Shown: positions 7,378 through 16,777 of the stretch, piece by piece
Numbering within the stretch: the first letter of the stretch is position 1
Layout of the letters: each line of letters begins with the position of its first letter
DNA from: Streptomyces deccanensis
GTDB taxonomy: Bacteria > Actinomycetota > Actinomycetes > Streptomycetales > Streptomycetaceae
Direction: 5' to 3'
Length of the DNA: 64,000 nt
Assembly (NCBI RefSeq): GCF_022385335.1
Contig: NZ_CP092431.1
Span: 2,542,001 to 2,606,000 of the forward strand
Program-made: the position numbers and the translations under genes
Notes under the pieces: model-generated
What the model was told of the DNA's origin: nothing
What the model saw: the letters and a program-made list of their open reading frames with translations, nothing else
Database searches by the model: none

Positions 7378-10332
7378 TCAGTTCTTCAGTGCCGCCAGCG
7401 CCTTGCCGAGCAGTGCCTTGCGGTCGGCCGCCGAGACGACCTGCTCCAGACCGAAGCCCAGCAGCACCGTGTCGTCCGTGGTGACCGCGCCGAAGGTCTT
7501 GAACAGTTCACCCGACAGTCCCCAGTCCTTCACGACCGCCGGGCTGCCCGCCGGCGGGCCGGGGGTGCTCCACGCGCCGAGCGAGGTCTCGAAGCCGTCC
7601 ACCGCGCCGGGCGTGCCGCCGATGACGACGGTGGCGTTGTCGGCGAGGAGGCCGCGACCGCCGCTGCCGGGGTCGGTGACGTAGCTGAGCGACACCTCGA
7701 CCTTCTTGCCGGCGTACGCGGACAGGTCGAACTCGACCTGCTGCCAGCCGTCCGAGGCCCCGGTGAAGCTGTTCCAGGCGCCGCTGGTGCCGCTGGGCGT
7801 GCAGCCCCCGGCGCCCACGGTCAGGTACCGCTTCAGGGCGGGGTGACCCTGGACGAAGAACCCGGCCTCGCACTCGGTGGGCACGGTGGTGGAGGTGGCG
7901 CCGCCGGCGTCCGGCAGCGTCGTCCAGTCGTCCGCGCCGACGGTGTGCGCCTCCAGGAGTGCGTGGTCGTACCCCTCCTCCGTGCTCCACAGCAGCTGCG
8001 TGCGCAGGGTCGGCCTGTCCGCCGCGGTCACCGAGGTGAGGTCGATGGTGCGGGTGAGCCGGTTCCAGGCGTAGTCGGTGTGCGTTGCCGCCGCCATGGA
8101 GGCGCCCTCGTAGGGGCCGTACGGGTTGACGGTCCCGGGGTACTGGCCGGCGCCCGCGCTCGCGAACTGCGGGAACGTCTCCACGGGCAGGGCGTCGGAG
8201 GTGACGCCGAACGATCCGGCGGTGTTCAGCGGGTTCCCGGGCGCGTCGCCGAGGGTTCCCGAGAAGCCGTCGAGCTTGGCGAGACCGGCGAAGGCGGTGG
8301 CGTTCGGCAGGGAGGTACGGCTGTACGCGCCCAGGTAGTACTGGCTGAAATCGTTCGACAGCGTGCCGTCGCCGAGGTCGACCGAGCCGCCGGCGCTCTC
8401 GCCCGACTCGATCAGCTTGCCGCCCTCGTTGAGGTAGGCGCGCAGGGCGAGCTGGGTGGCGACGCCGGGGCGCACGGCGCCCGTGTAGTGCACGACCTGC
8501 TTGAAGTGCTTCAGTACGCCGAGCGCGTCGGGCGCGCCCTGGGTCGCGACGTCCCAGACGAGCGCCTTCTTGCCGTTGGCCTTCAGCGCGTCCACGTAGA
8601 CCTGCGTCTGGGTCGCGGTCGCGCCCTCCTCGGCGACGACGAGCGTGTCGGCCTTGGGGCGTTCGGCGATCGTGTAGGTGAACCGCTCGCTCTTCGTCGG
8701 CTTGCCGCTCTTGGTCTCACCGGTGAACCAGACCTCGACCTTGTCGCCCGGCTCGCCGTCCTGCACCTTGGCCCGGTACTCGTCGAAGTACAGGTTGTCC
8801 GCGCCGCCGAACGTCTCGCCGCCCTTCCAGGCCTTGAGCGTCTGGTCGTACGTGGGACCGCGGCCGTTGATCCGGTACCTCAGCTCCTTGTCGCGCACGG
8901 ACTTGCGGGCGACGACGGAGATCGTCTGGTCGGCGCCGCGCGAGTACGACGTGGTGAAGGCGGCCGGGGTGAAGTCGGGGGCGTCGATGCCGACCGAGGA
9001 CTTCGGCTGGTCGGGCTTGGCCGCGGACTCGGCGACGGAGAGCGCGAAGGGGATGTTCTTCTCGAACTCCTGCTGGATCAGCTTCTCGTCGTCCGGGAAC
9101 GTGAAGACCGAGGCGCAGTCCTCGGGCTTCCAGGCGTCGTCCGGGTCGATGTTCGACGCGGTCTGGCACGTCGACATCTCGGGGGTGAAGAACGCCGCGC
9201 CGTTGACGTTGGAGGCGTGGCCGTTCGCCTCGCCGTTCGTCGTGTACAGCTCGGAGGAGAGCTGGGGGCGGTAGCCGGGGATCGCGGGGTTCTCCGGGGT
9301 GCCGGCCAGCGACTTGTAGGCCACGTCGTCCGGGCTGGGGCTGGCCACCTGCCAGCCGACCCCGTAGAGGATGAGTTCGGCGGCCGAGTGGTAGTTGATG
9401 CCGTACTCGAAGCCGATGCGCTTCTCGAAGGCGTCCAGGACCTTGGTCTCCGGCTCCGAGTTCGGGCCGCCGCCGCGATAGGTCTCGCTGGTGGGGAACG
9501 GGGAGGAACCCTCGTTGTCGTAGCCCCACTTGTAGGCGAAGTTGCGGTTGAGGTCGACGCCGTCGCCGACGGTGATGGCGTTGTCGCCGTTGACGTCCCG
9601 CAGGTTCTTGCGCCACTGACGGTTGCCGTCGGCCTGGTGCGTGAAGTCGTAGCCGTCCGGGTTGGCGGAGATCACGAACCACAACTCGGTGGAGTCGACG
9701 ATCTTCTTGATCCGCTTGTCCGTCTTGTAGTTGTCCAGGTAGTGGTGCATCAGGCGCCGGGTCATCTCGGGCGTGATCCACTCACGGGCGTGCTGGTTGG
9801 ACAGGTACAGCACCGACGGCTTGGCGCCGTCCTTGGTCTTCTTCGCGTTCTTGGTCAGCTTGACCGCGAGGATGTCCTGGCCCCGCAGGGTCTTGCCGAG
9901 GGAGACCACCTTGGTCAGGGAGGGGTGCTCCTGACCCGTACGGAGGATCTCCTCCTTGAGGTTGCCGGCGCCGCTGTAGGGGCGGTAGACCCCGTCGCCG
10001 GCGGCGTCCACGCGTGCCTCGGCCTTGCTGGTGAGGCGGTGTTCCCTCAGCTCGACGCCCTGCTCCTCCAGGGCGTCCGCCTGCTTGTCGGTGAGGTAGA
10101 CCTCGACCGACGCGGTGCCCTTCTCCGGCGCCTGCTCGCTGAGTTCGTGACCGTCCTGCCCGGCCGCGAGCAGCAGCGGTATCTGCTTCTTCGTCACCTC
10201 GGCCCGGAAGACCTTGACTTCCTCGGTGTCCGAGCCGTCGTTCTCGGCCGCCTGGGCGAGTGGTGCGAGTCCCGCACCACCGCCCAGCAGGAGCGCGCCG
10301 GCAGCGAGGATCGATCTCGCTCTTCGTCTCAT
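7378..10332 (-). CDS. Secreted M14-family zinc carboxypeptidase
   Basis: An exported 984-residue metallocarboxypeptidase. The N terminus is a signal peptide (MRRRAR, then a hydrophobic run ending APLAQA). The peptidase domain has the zinc ligands H181 and E184 in NQHAREW, H315 in NYHSAAE, and a candidate catalytic Glu385 in FTPEMSTC. A long C-terminal region with Gly/Ser-rich beta text (about 700-920) resembles the MAM-like modules of large extracellular peptidases, and an unassigned domain sits between. The ATG at 10332 is chosen over longer starts because AAGGGGGG precedes it and the signal peptide begins there. It is a single gene between two terminators, probably nutritional. Confidence 0.9.
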   Translation of the reverse strand: MRRRARSILAAGALLLGGGAGLAPLAQAAENDGSDTEEVKVFRAEVTKKQIPLLLAAGQDGHELSEQAPEKGTASVEVYLTDKQADALEEQGVELREHRLTSKAEARVDAAGDGVYRPYSGAGNLKEEILRTGQEHPSLTKVVSLGKTLRGQDILAVKLTKNAKKTKDGAKPSVLYLSNQHAREWITPEMTRRLMHHYLDNYKTDKRIKKIVDSTELWFVISANPDGYDFTHQADGNRQWRKNLRDVNGDNAITVGDGVDLNRNFAYKWGYDNEGSSPFPTSETYRGGGPNSEPETKVLDAFEKRIGFEYGINYHSAAELILYGVGWQVASPSPDDVAYKSLAGTPENPAIPGYRPQLSSELYTTNGEANGHASNVNGAAFFTPEMSTCQTASNIDPDDAWKPEDCASVFTFPDDEKLIQQEFEKNIPFALSVAESAAKPDQPKSSVGIDAPDFTPAAFTTSYSRGADQTISVVARKSVRDKELRYRINGRGPTYDQTLKAWKGGETFGGADNLYFDEYRAKVQDGEPGDKVEVWFTGETKSGKPTKSERFTYTIAERPKADTLVVAEEGATATQTQVYVDALKANGKKALVWDVATQGAPDALGVLKHFKQVVHYTGAVRPGVATQLALRAYLNEGGKLIESGESAGGSVDLGDGTLSNDFSQYYLGAYSRTSLPNATAFAGLAKLDGFSGTLGDAPGNPLNTAGSFGVTSDALPVETFPQFASAGAGQYPGTVNPYGPYEGASMAAATHTDYAWNRLTRTIDLTSVTAADRPTLRTQLLWSTEEGYDHALLEAHTVGADDWTTLPDAGGATSTTVPTECEAGFFVQGHPALKRYLTVGAGGCTPSGTSGAWNSFTGASDGWQQVEFDLSAYAGKKVEVSLSYVTDPGSGGRGLLADNATVVIGGTPGAVDGFETSLGAWSTPGPPAGSPAVVKDWGLSGELFKTFGAVTTDDTVLLGFGLEQVVSAADRKALLGKALAALKN

Positions 10333-10449
10333 GAGCCCCCCTTGCAGTGGTTCGCCCCAGCGGCGAACAGACGCCAGGCTCATGTCAGACATGGGTCACG
10401 TCAAGGGTGCCTCACAGGCCATACGCGGAATTCACACAGAAAGCCGAAG

Positions 10450-10488
10450 GCCGGTGCCGACAGCACCCAAATGGGCGTCGGCACCGGC
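10450..10488 (-). terminator. Terminator after whiA
   Basis: Perfect 12-bp stem (10450-10461 with 10477-10488) with a 15-nt loop, 27 nt past the whiA stop on the minus strand. It ends the uvrC-rapZ-yvcK-whiA run. A run of nine G at 10503-10511 lies between the stop and the stem. Confidence 0.7.
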
Positions 10489-10514
10489 GAGTTGAGCTGT
10501 ACGGGGGGGGGCGG

Positions 10515-11504
10515 TCACCCCACGAGATTCTCGGCCATCTCCTCGGTGAGACTGGCCTCGGTCCCCGGGATGCCGAGGTCCGACGCGCGCTTGTCGGCCA
10601 TGGCGAGCAGCCGCCGGATCCGGCCCGCGACGGCGTCCTTGGTCAGCGGCGGGTCGGCGAGCGCGCCCAGCTCCTCCAGGGAGGCCTGCTTGTGCTCCAT
10701 CCGCAGCCGTCCGGCGGCCGCGAGGTGCTCGGGGACGTCGTCGGCGAGGATCTCCAGGGCGCGGCCCACGCGGGCGCCGGCGGCGACGGCGGCCCGGGCC
10801 GAGCGGCGCAGGTTGGCGTCGTCGAAGTTGGCGAGCCGGTTCGCCGTGGCCCGGACCTCGCGGCGCATCCGGCGCTCCTCCCACGCCAGCACGGACTCGT
10901 GGGCGCCGAGGCGGGTCAGGAGCGCGCCGATGGCGTCCCCGTCGCGTACGACGACCCGGTCCACGCCCCGCACCTCGCGCGCCTTGGCCCCGATCGACAG
11001 CCGACGGGCGGCGCCGACCAGTGCGAGGGCGGCCTCCGGGCCCGGGCAGGTCACCTCCAGGGAGGACGAACGGCCGGGCTCGGTGAGCGAGCCGTGGGCC
11101 AGGAAGGCGCCCCGCCAGGCCGCCTCCGCGTCACAGGTGGCACCGGAGACCACCTGGGGCGGCAGACCGCGGATCGGGCGGCCCCGGCCGTCCACCAGGC
11201 CGGTCTGGCGGGCCAGCTGGTCACCGCCGGCGACCACCCGGACGACGTAACGGGAACCTCGGCGCAGGCCGCCGGGGGCCATCACGATCAGTTCGGAGCC
11301 GTGGCCGAAGATCTCCGCGATGTCCCGCTTGAGGCGGCGGGCCGCCATCGCTGTGTCCAGCTCCGCCTCGATCACGATGCGGCCGCTCACCAGGTGCAGC
11401 CCGCCCGCGAACCGCAGGATCGCCGAGACCTCCGCCTTTCTGCAGCAGGTCCGGGTGACGGGTAGCCGGGAGATCTCGTCCTTCACCGCTGCCGTCATCG
11501 CCAT
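10515..11504 (-). CDS. whiA: Sporulation regulator WhiA
   Basis: A DNA-binding developmental regulator required for sporulation septation in streptomycetes, where it works with WhiB. The 329 residues begin near [21 protein letters not shown], cover a LAGLIDADG-homing-endonuclease-like N-terminal fold, and end in a helix-turn-helix region with a C-terminal [17 protein letters not shown] stretch. It is the last gene of the uvrC-rapZ-yvcK-whiA run and overlaps the yvcK stop by 10 nt. ATG 11504 or the ATG two codons later could be used. Conservation of this cluster across Gram-positive bacteria makes the call firm. Confidence 0.97.
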   Translation of the reverse strand: MAMTAAVKDEISRLPVTRTCCRKAEVSAILRFAGGLHLVSGRIVIEAELDTAMAARRLKRDIAEIFGHGSELIVMAPGGLRRGSRYVVRVVAGGDQLARQTGLVDGRGRPIRGLPPQVVSGATCDAEAAWRGAFLAHGSLTEPGRSSSLEVTCPGPEAALALVGAARRLSIGAKAREVRGVDRVVVRDGDAIGALLTRLGAHESVLAWEERRMRREVRATANRLANFDDANLRRSARAAVAAGARVGRALEILADDVPEHLAAAGRLRMEHKQASLEELGALADPPLTKDAVAGRIRRLLAMADKRASDLGIPGTEASLTEEMAENLVG

Positions 11505-12574
11505 GGGCCGATCCTTCCATGCATCCGAAAAATACGGTCGTACGCGGCGGCCAACAGCTCCGGGTCATGCCGCGGAGATCCGTCGGTCCGGGCCACCGGC
11601 GCCAGCTCGACCGCGGCGCCGAACCGTTTGGCGGCGTCGGTCAGGGAGTCGCGGTCGGGCACGGCGGCCTCGTCGGCCAGCACCACGTCCAGGGCGAGTT
11701 TAGGGGCGTGTCGTGCCAAAACCTCCAAATGACGCTGCGGGGAGAAGCCATCGGTTTCTCCGGGCTGCGGGGCGAGGTTCAGCGACAGCACGAGCCGGGC
11801 CTTGGTCTCGGTGAGGGCGTCGAGCAGCTCGGGCACGAGCAGGTGCGGGATCACCGAGGAGAACCAGGAGCCGGGGCCGAGGACCACCCAGTCGGCGTCG
11901 CGGACCGCCGCGACGGCCTCGGGGACGGCGGGCGGGTCGTGCGGCACGACGTGCACGGACTGCACCTCGCCGGGGGTGAGGGCGACGGTGGCCTGTCCCC
12001 GCACGGTGTCGACCTCGTCCGGGCGGTCCGGGTCGTGACCCTTGACCAGGGCCTGGAGCTCCAGTGGGACCGCGGACATGGGCAGCACCCGGCCCTGGGC
12101 GCCGAGCAGCCTGCCGACCAGGTCGAGTGCCTGGACGTGGTCGCCGAGCTGTTCCCACAGGGCGACGATCAGCAGGTTGCCGACCGCGTGCTCGTGCAGG
12201 TCGCCCTTGGACTGGAAGCGGTGCTGGATGACGCGGGCCCAGGTCTGGCCCCAGTCGTCGTCGCCGCAGAGCGCGGCCAGCGCCTTGCGCAGGTCGCCGG
12301 GCGGCAGGACGCCCAGCTCGTCACGGAGGCGTCCGCTGGAGCCGCCGTCGTCGGCGACGGTGACGACGGCGGTGAGGTCGCCGGTGATCCGGCGGAGCGC
12401 GGCGAGCGAGGCGGACAGGCCCATGCCGCCGCCGAGCGCGACGACCTTGGGCTGAGCGCCCCGGCGGCGCGGCCTGGCCCCGCGGGCCTCGGCGGGCCGG
12501 TCGGTACGGCCCTCCGGGACGACCCGGCGCAGTCTGCTCAGCCTGCTCAGCCGGGACGAGGTGGGTCCGGTCAC
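11495..12574 (-). CDS. yvcK: YvcK/CofD-like protein (gluconeogenesis factor family)
   Basis: A 359-residue protein of the YvcK family, related to CofD 2-phospholactate transferases. In other bacteria YvcK binds UDP-sugars and affects gluconeogenic growth and cell shape. The glycine-rich [14 protein letters not shown] (about residue 43 on), [17 protein letters not shown] and PPGDLRKAL are diagnostic. The GTG start at 12574 overlaps the rapZ stop as GTGA, and its own 3' end overlaps the whiA start, which implies translational coupling. The first 40 residues are Arg-rich and poorly conserved in appearance. Confidence 0.93.
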   Translation of the reverse strand: MTGPTSSRLSRLSRLRRVVPEGRTDRPAEARGARPRRRGAQPKVVALGGGMGLSASLAALRRITGDLTAVVTVADDGGSSGRLRDELGVLPPGDLRKALAALCGDDDWGQTWARVIQHRFQSKGDLHEHAVGNLLIVALWEQLGDHVQALDLVGRLLGAQGRVLPMSAVPLELQALVKGHDPDRPDEVDTVRGQATVALTPGEVQSVHVVPHDPPAVPEAVAAVRDADWVVLGPGSWFSSVIPHLLVPELLDALTETKARLVLSLNLAPQPGETDGFSPQRHLEVLARHAPKLALDVVLADEAAVPDRDSLTDAAKRFGAAVELAPVARTDGSPRHDPELLAAAYDRIFRMHGRIGPWR

Positions 12575-13641
12575 TCGCGCCCCATGTCCCGGTGCACGAC
12601 CACGGTCTCGACGCCCTGGGAGGCGAGGCGGGCGGCGAGCTTCTCGGAGGTGGCGACCGAGCGGTGCTTGCCGCCGGTGCAGCCGACCGCGATGGTCACG
12701 TACCGCTTGCCCTCGCGGCGGTAGCCGGCGGCGATCATCTGGAGCAGCTCGGTGTAGCGGTCGAGGAACTCCTTGGCGCCGGGCTGGTTGAAGACGTACG
12801 CCGAGACCTCCTCGTTGAGGCCGGTGAACGGGCGCAGCTCCGGGACCCAGTGCGGGTTCGGCAGGAAGCGCATGTCGACGACCAGGTCGGCGTCGACCGG
12901 GAGGCCGTACTTGAAGCCGAAGGACATGACGGTGGCCCGCAGCTCGGGCTCCTCCTCGCCGGCGAACTGGGCGTCCATCTTGGCGCGCAGTTCGTGCACG
13001 TTGAGGCTGGAGGTGTCGATGACGAGGTCGGCGTCGCCGCGCAGCTCGCGCAGCAGCTCCCGCTCGGCGGCGATGCCGTCGGTGATGCGGCCGTCGCCCT
13101 GGAGGGGGTGCGGGCGGCGCACCGACTCGAAGCGGCGCACCAGGGCGTCGTCGGAGGACTCCAGGAAGACGATCCTCCGGGTGACGTGCTTGGTGGCCAG
13201 GTCGGCGAGGGAGTCGCGGAGGTTGTCGAAGAAGCGGCGGCCGCGGACGTCGACGACGACCGCGATCCGGGCCACGTTCCCCTGGGAGCGGGCGCCGAGC
13301 TCCACCATGGTGGGGATCAGCGCGGGCGGCAGGTTGTCGACGACGAACCAGCCGAGGTCCTCCAGACACTTGGCGGCCGTGGACCGTCCGGCACCGGACA
13401 TGCCGGAGATGATGACCAGCTCGGGGATGGCCGCCTCGGGGACCCCGGCTGTTTCGATGCCCGTACTCACGTGTGCTCCGTCTTCCTGTGGCGCTGGGTG
13501 CTGCGGGGTGTCGTCGCCGACCGCGCTGTGGGCTGCCCCGCGCTCCGCTGTGTGCTCGTGGTGCTGTTCTTCTGGACGCTCTGAGCGCTCCGGGGGTTCT
13601 GCATGTTCCCGGAGGCCCGGGCGCTCGTCGTGGTCGGTCAT
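12571..13641 (-). CDS. rapZ: RapZ (YvcJ) nucleotide-binding protein
   Basis: A P-loop protein of the RapZ/YvcJ family, which in E. coli is an RNase adaptor controlling amino-sugar synthesis; its streptomycete role is unknown to me. The nucleotide loop reads [10 protein letters not shown], with Arg where a Walker A Lys is expected. The C-terminal domain has [16 protein letters not shown], and [13 protein letters not shown]. The ATG at 13641 overlaps the uvrC stop as ATGA and has AGGAGA upstream, giving 356 residues with a charged 57-residue leader. A GTG at 13470 with GGAG upstream would give a more usual length of 299. Confidence 0.92.
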   Translation of the reverse strand: MTDHDERPGLREHAEPPERSERPEEQHHEHTAERGAAHSAVGDDTPQHPAPQEDGAHVSTGIETAGVPEAAIPELVIISGMSGAGRSTAAKCLEDLGWFVVDNLPPALIPTMVELGARSQGNVARIAVVVDVRGRRFFDNLRDSLADLATKHVTRRIVFLESSDDALVRRFESVRRPHPLQGDGRITDGIAAERELLRELRGDADLVIDTSSLNVHELRAKMDAQFAGEEEPELRATVMSFGFKYGLPVDADLVVDMRFLPNPHWVPELRPFTGLNEEVSAYVFNQPGAKEFLDRYTELLQMIAAGYRREGKRYVTIAVGCTGGKHRSVATSEKLAARLASQGVETVVVHRDMGRE

Positions 13642-15731
13642 GTCTCCTGCCCTCGCCGCCGGTCCGGGGCGCCCGCGGCCACGGGCTCCCCAGAGGGGTC
13701 CGCCGTCGTACCGGGCTCCTCTTCCTCCATGATCTCTCCGGTCGCCGTGTTCACGGCGGGTGCGGCCGGAGCCGCCTGGGCGAGGGCCGCCGCGATCGTC
13801 TCGGCGGTCTTGCGCCCTATGCCGGGAACCTCGCAGATCTGCTCGATCGTCGCGGCCCGCAGCTTCTTCAGCGAGCCGAAGTGCTTCAGCAGGGCCTGCT
13901 TGCGAGCCTCCCCGAGGCCGGGCACGTCGTCCAAGGGGCTCGCCCGGAAGCGCTTGGCGCGTTTGGTCCGCTGGTAGGTGATGGCGAAGCGGTGGGCCTC
14001 GTCGCGGACGCGCTGGAGCAGATAGAGGCCCTCGCTGGTGCGGGGCAGGACCACGGGGTCGTCCTCGCCGGGCACCCAGACCTCCTCCAGGCGCTTGGCG
14101 AGGCCGCACACGGCGATGTCGTCGATGCCCAGTTCGTCGAGGGCCCGCCGCGCGGCGGCCACCTGCGGCTGCCCGCCGTCCACGACGACGAGCTGCGGCG
14201 GGTAGGCGAACCGCCTGGGGCGGCCGTCGTCGTCCTTGAGGCCGCCCGTCGGGCCGCCGTCACCGGATTCGGCGGCGTCCTCCTCCACCCACTCGCCGGT
14301 CTTCTCCTTCTCCGCGAGGTACCGCCGGAAGCGGCGGGCGATGACCTCGTGCATGGAGCGGACGTCGTCCTGGCCCTCGCCGTGCCAGACCTGCGTGTCC
14401 CCGACACGACCCTTGATCTGGAAGCGGCGGTACTCGCTCTTGCGTGCGAGGCCGTCCTCGAAGACGACCATGGAGGCCACGACGTCGTCGCCCTGGAGGT
14501 GGGAGATGTCGTAGCACTCGATCCTGAGCGGGGCGCTGTCCAAATCGAGGGCCTCGGCGATCTCCTCCAGGGCACGGGAGCGGGTGGTGAGGTCGGAGGC
14601 GCGCTTGGTCTTGTGCAGCACGAGCGACTGCTGGGCGTTGCGCGCGACCGTCTCCATGAGCGCCTTCTTGTCGCCGCGCTGCGGGATGCGCAGGGAGACA
14701 TTGGCGCCCCGACGCTGGGTGAGCCATTCCTGGACGGGCCCGAGGGGGTCGGGCAGCGCCGGGACGAGGACCTCCTTGGGCACGGAGTCGCCCGTCTCCT
14801 CGCCGTACAGCTGCTGGAGCGCGTGTTCGACGAGGTCACCGGTGGTGACGGCCTCGACCTTGTCGGTGACCCAGCCGCGCTGGCCGCGCACGCGTCCGCC
14901 GCGGACGTGGAAGATCTGGACGGCGGCCTCCAGCTCGTCCTCGGCGACGGCGATCAGGTCGGCGTCGGTCGCGTCGGCGAGCACGACCGCGTTCTTCTCC
15001 ATGGCCTTCTTCAGGGCCTCGATGTCGTCCCGCAGCCGGGCGGCCCGCTCGTACTCCATCTCCTCGGCCGCGTCCGTCATCTGCTTCTCCAGACGGCGGA
15101 TGTACGTGCCGGTGCGCCCGGCCATGAAGTCGCTGAACTCCTCGGCCAGTTCGCGGTGGTCCTCGGCGGAGACGCGGTCGACGCAGGGGGCCGAGCACTT
15201 GCCGATGTAACCGAGGAGACAGGGGCGGCCGGTGCGGGCCGCGTTCTTGAACACCCCGGCCGAGCAGGTGCGCACGGGGAAGACCCGCAGCAGCAGGTCG
15301 ACGGTGTCCCGGATCGCCCACGCGTGCGCGTACGGCCCGAAGTAGCGCACGCCCTTCTTCTTGTGACCGCGCATCACCTGCACGCGCGGGTACTGCTCGT
15401 TCATCGTGACCGCGAGGTACGGGTAGCTCTTGTCGTCGCGGTACTTGACGTTGAACCGGGGGTCGAACTCCTTGATCCAGGAGTACTCCAGCTGCAGTGC
15501 CTCGACCTCCGTGGACACCACGGTCCACTCCACGGAGGCGGCCGTGGTGACCATCGACCGGGTGCGCGGGTGGAGGCCGGCCAGGTCCTGGAAGTAGTTG
15601 GCCAGGCGTTGGCGCAGGCTCTTCGCCTTCCCGACGTAGATCACCCGGCGGTGCTCGTCACGGAACTTGTACACCCCTGGGGAGTCCGGGATCTGCCCCG
15701 GACTGGGGCGGTAGCTGGAGGGATCGGCCAT
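13638..15731 (-). CDS. uvrC: UvrABC excinuclease subunit C
   Basis: Makes both incisions in nucleotide excision repair. Order of domains in 697 residues: GIY-YIG nuclease at the N terminus (GVYKFRD...[13 protein letters not shown]), a UVR helix pair ([18 protein letters not shown]) for UvrB contact, the RNase H-like C nuclease ([23 protein letters not shown]), and tandem helix-hairpin-helix motifs ([28 protein letters not shown]). The ATG at 15731 is chosen because the family starts with [20 protein letters not shown]. The ribosome site is weak. First gene of the rapZ-yvcK-whiA run; I saw no clear SOS box before it. Confidence 0.97.
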   Translation of the reverse strand: MADPSSYRPSPGQIPDSPGVYKFRDEHRRVIYVGKAKSLRQRLANYFQDLAGLHPRTRSMVTTAASVEWTVVSTEVEALQLEYSWIKEFDPRFNVKYRDDKSYPYLAVTMNEQYPRVQVMRGHKKKGVRYFGPYAHAWAIRDTVDLLLRVFPVRTCSAGVFKNAARTGRPCLLGYIGKCSAPCVDRVSAEDHRELAEEFSDFMAGRTGTYIRRLEKQMTDAAEEMEYERAARLRDDIEALKKAMEKNAVVLADATDADLIAVAEDELEAAVQIFHVRGGRVRGQRGWVTDKVEAVTTGDLVEHALQQLYGEETGDSVPKEVLVPALPDPLGPVQEWLTQRRGANVSLRIPQRGDKKALMETVARNAQQSLVLHKTKRASDLTTRSRALEEIAEALDLDSAPLRIECYDISHLQGDDVVASMVVFEDGLARKSEYRRFQIKGRVGDTQVWHGEGQDDVRSMHEVIARRFRRYLAEKEKTGEWVEEDAAESGDGGPTGGLKDDDGRPRRFAYPPQLVVVDGGQPQVAAARRALDELGIDDIAVCGLAKRLEEVWVPGEDDPVVLPRTSEGLYLLQRVRDEAHRFAITYQRTKRAKRFRASPLDDVPGLGEARKQALLKHFGSLKKLRAATIEQICEVPGIGRKTAETIAAALAQAAPAAPAVNTATGEIMEEEEPGTTADPSGEPVAAGAPDRRRGQET

Positions 15732-15798
15732 GCACCACACCCTACTGGCGGGGAGTGACAACACGGGGGCCCTGTGGACAAGGGCCGATCCCCCGCCG

Positions 15799-16470
15799 CT
15801 AGCGCGTCTCCAGGAACGTCAGCACGGCCAGGACCCGGCGGTGGTCGTCCGGCTCCTCGGGCAGTCTCAGCTTGCCCAGGATGCTCCGCACATGCTTCTC
15901 GACCGTCCCCTCGGTGACCCACAGCCGGCGGCCGATGCCCGCGTTGGACCGCCCCTCCGCCATCAGGCCGAGGACCTCCCGCTCCCGGTTGCTGAGCATC
16001 GACAGCGGATCGTCACGTCGCTGCGCGGCGACCAGTTCCTGCACCAGCGACGGATCCACCACCGACCCGCCTCGCCGGATCCGGTCCAGCGTCTCCAGGA
16101 ACTCGTCCACGACGGTGATCCGGCTCTTGAGCAGATATCCGATGCTGCGCCCACCGGCCAGGAGCTCCAAGGCGTCCTCGACCTCGACGAACGCCGACAG
16201 CACGAGGATCCCGACGGACGGATACCGCTCCCGGATCTCCCGCGCCGCCTTCAACCCCTCCGTGGACTGCGTCGGCGGCATCCGGATGTCGACGATCGCG
16301 ATGTCCGGCAGCTCGTTCTCCACCAGCTCCAGGAGCCCGGCGCCGTCGCCGGCCTGCCCGGCCACCTCGTAGCCGACGCGTTCGCAGAGGCTCGCCAGGC
16401 CCTCCCGCAGGAGCACGTCGTCGTCCGCGAGCACCACTCGCCCGCGCACCGGATGCTGATCGGCCTCCAT
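15799..16470 (-). CDS. LuxR/NarL-family response regulator
   Basis: A 223-residue DNA-binding regulator. The receiver has acidic D16/D17, the phospho-acceptor D61 in IVDIRMPP, and K115. The LuxR-type helix-turn-helix spans about 159-205 ([22 protein letters not shown]...TVEKHVRSI). It lies 307 nt downstream of the sensor kinase on the same strand and is its probable partner, though a hairpin and a separate promoter region intervene. The 16-bp palindromic motif at 16534-16549 is 63 nt ahead of the start, suggesting autoregulation. uvrC begins only 67 nt beyond its stop, so read-through is possible. Confidence 0.92.
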   Translation of the reverse strand: MEADQHPVRGRVVLADDDVLLREGLASLCERVGYEVAGQAGDGAGLLELVENELPDIAIVDIRMPPTQSTEGLKAAREIRERYPSVGILVLSAFVEVEDALELLAGGRSIGYLLKSRITVVDEFLETLDRIRRGGSVVDPSLVQELVAAQRRDDPLSMLSNREREVLGLMAEGRSNAGIGRRLWVTEGTVEKHVRSILGKLRLPEEPDDHRRVLAVLTFLETR

Positions 16471-16533
16471 GGTCTCGGTCTCCCCCTTGCCCGACCTGTC
16501 CCGTTTGTCCCAACAGCCTGCCTGAACACGGTC

Positions 16534-16549
16534 TTACGGCTAGCCGGAA
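16534..16549. promoter_or_regulatory. Palindromic motif TTACGGCTAGCCGGAA, copy A
   Basis: The core CGGCTAGCCG (16537-16546) is a perfect 10-bp palindrome. The whole 16-mer recurs exactly at 22541-22556. This copy lies 63 nt upstream of the LuxR-type regulator gene, so it is a candidate binding site for that regulator. I found no third copy in the window. Confidence 0.6.
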
Positions 16550-16561
16550 GCCTAGTTGGGG

Positions 16562-16594
16562 GCGGGCCGTGAAGACACCTGAACGTCGGCCCGC
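16562..16594 (-). terminator. Hairpin after the sensor kinase gene
   Basis: An 8-bp perfect stem (16562-16569 with 16587-16594) and 17-nt loop, about 180 nt past the kinase stop on the minus strand. A moderate terminator candidate separating the kinase operon from the regulator gene. Confidence 0.45.
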
Positions 16595-16777
16595 AATGCT
16601 CGAAGAAGCACAGCCGCGGGTGGAACCGGCGCCTCTGACGAGAGACGGCGAGACCTCCGCATGCCCGAGAGCCGGACGGCCGTCTCCGCCGTCCGATTCG
16701 ACCGCCCGGAACGTACGCCCGTACCGAGTCCCGGACTCCCCCCTTTGAACGGGCCTCACCGCGTACGCTTCGGGCGG

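Larger units (their letters stand above)
16471..16777. other. 307-nt gap between sensor kinase and response regulator
   Basis: No convincing gene. It holds, in minus-strand order after the kinase stop, an 8-bp hairpin (16562-16594) and then the 16-bp palindromic motif (16534-16549) ahead of the response regulator. The two genes therefore look separately controlled. Confidence 0.6.

Noticed and set aside
10503..10511. Run of nine G as a phase-variation tract
   Set aside because: It lies after the whiA stop codon and outside any promoter I can define, so a switching role is not supported.
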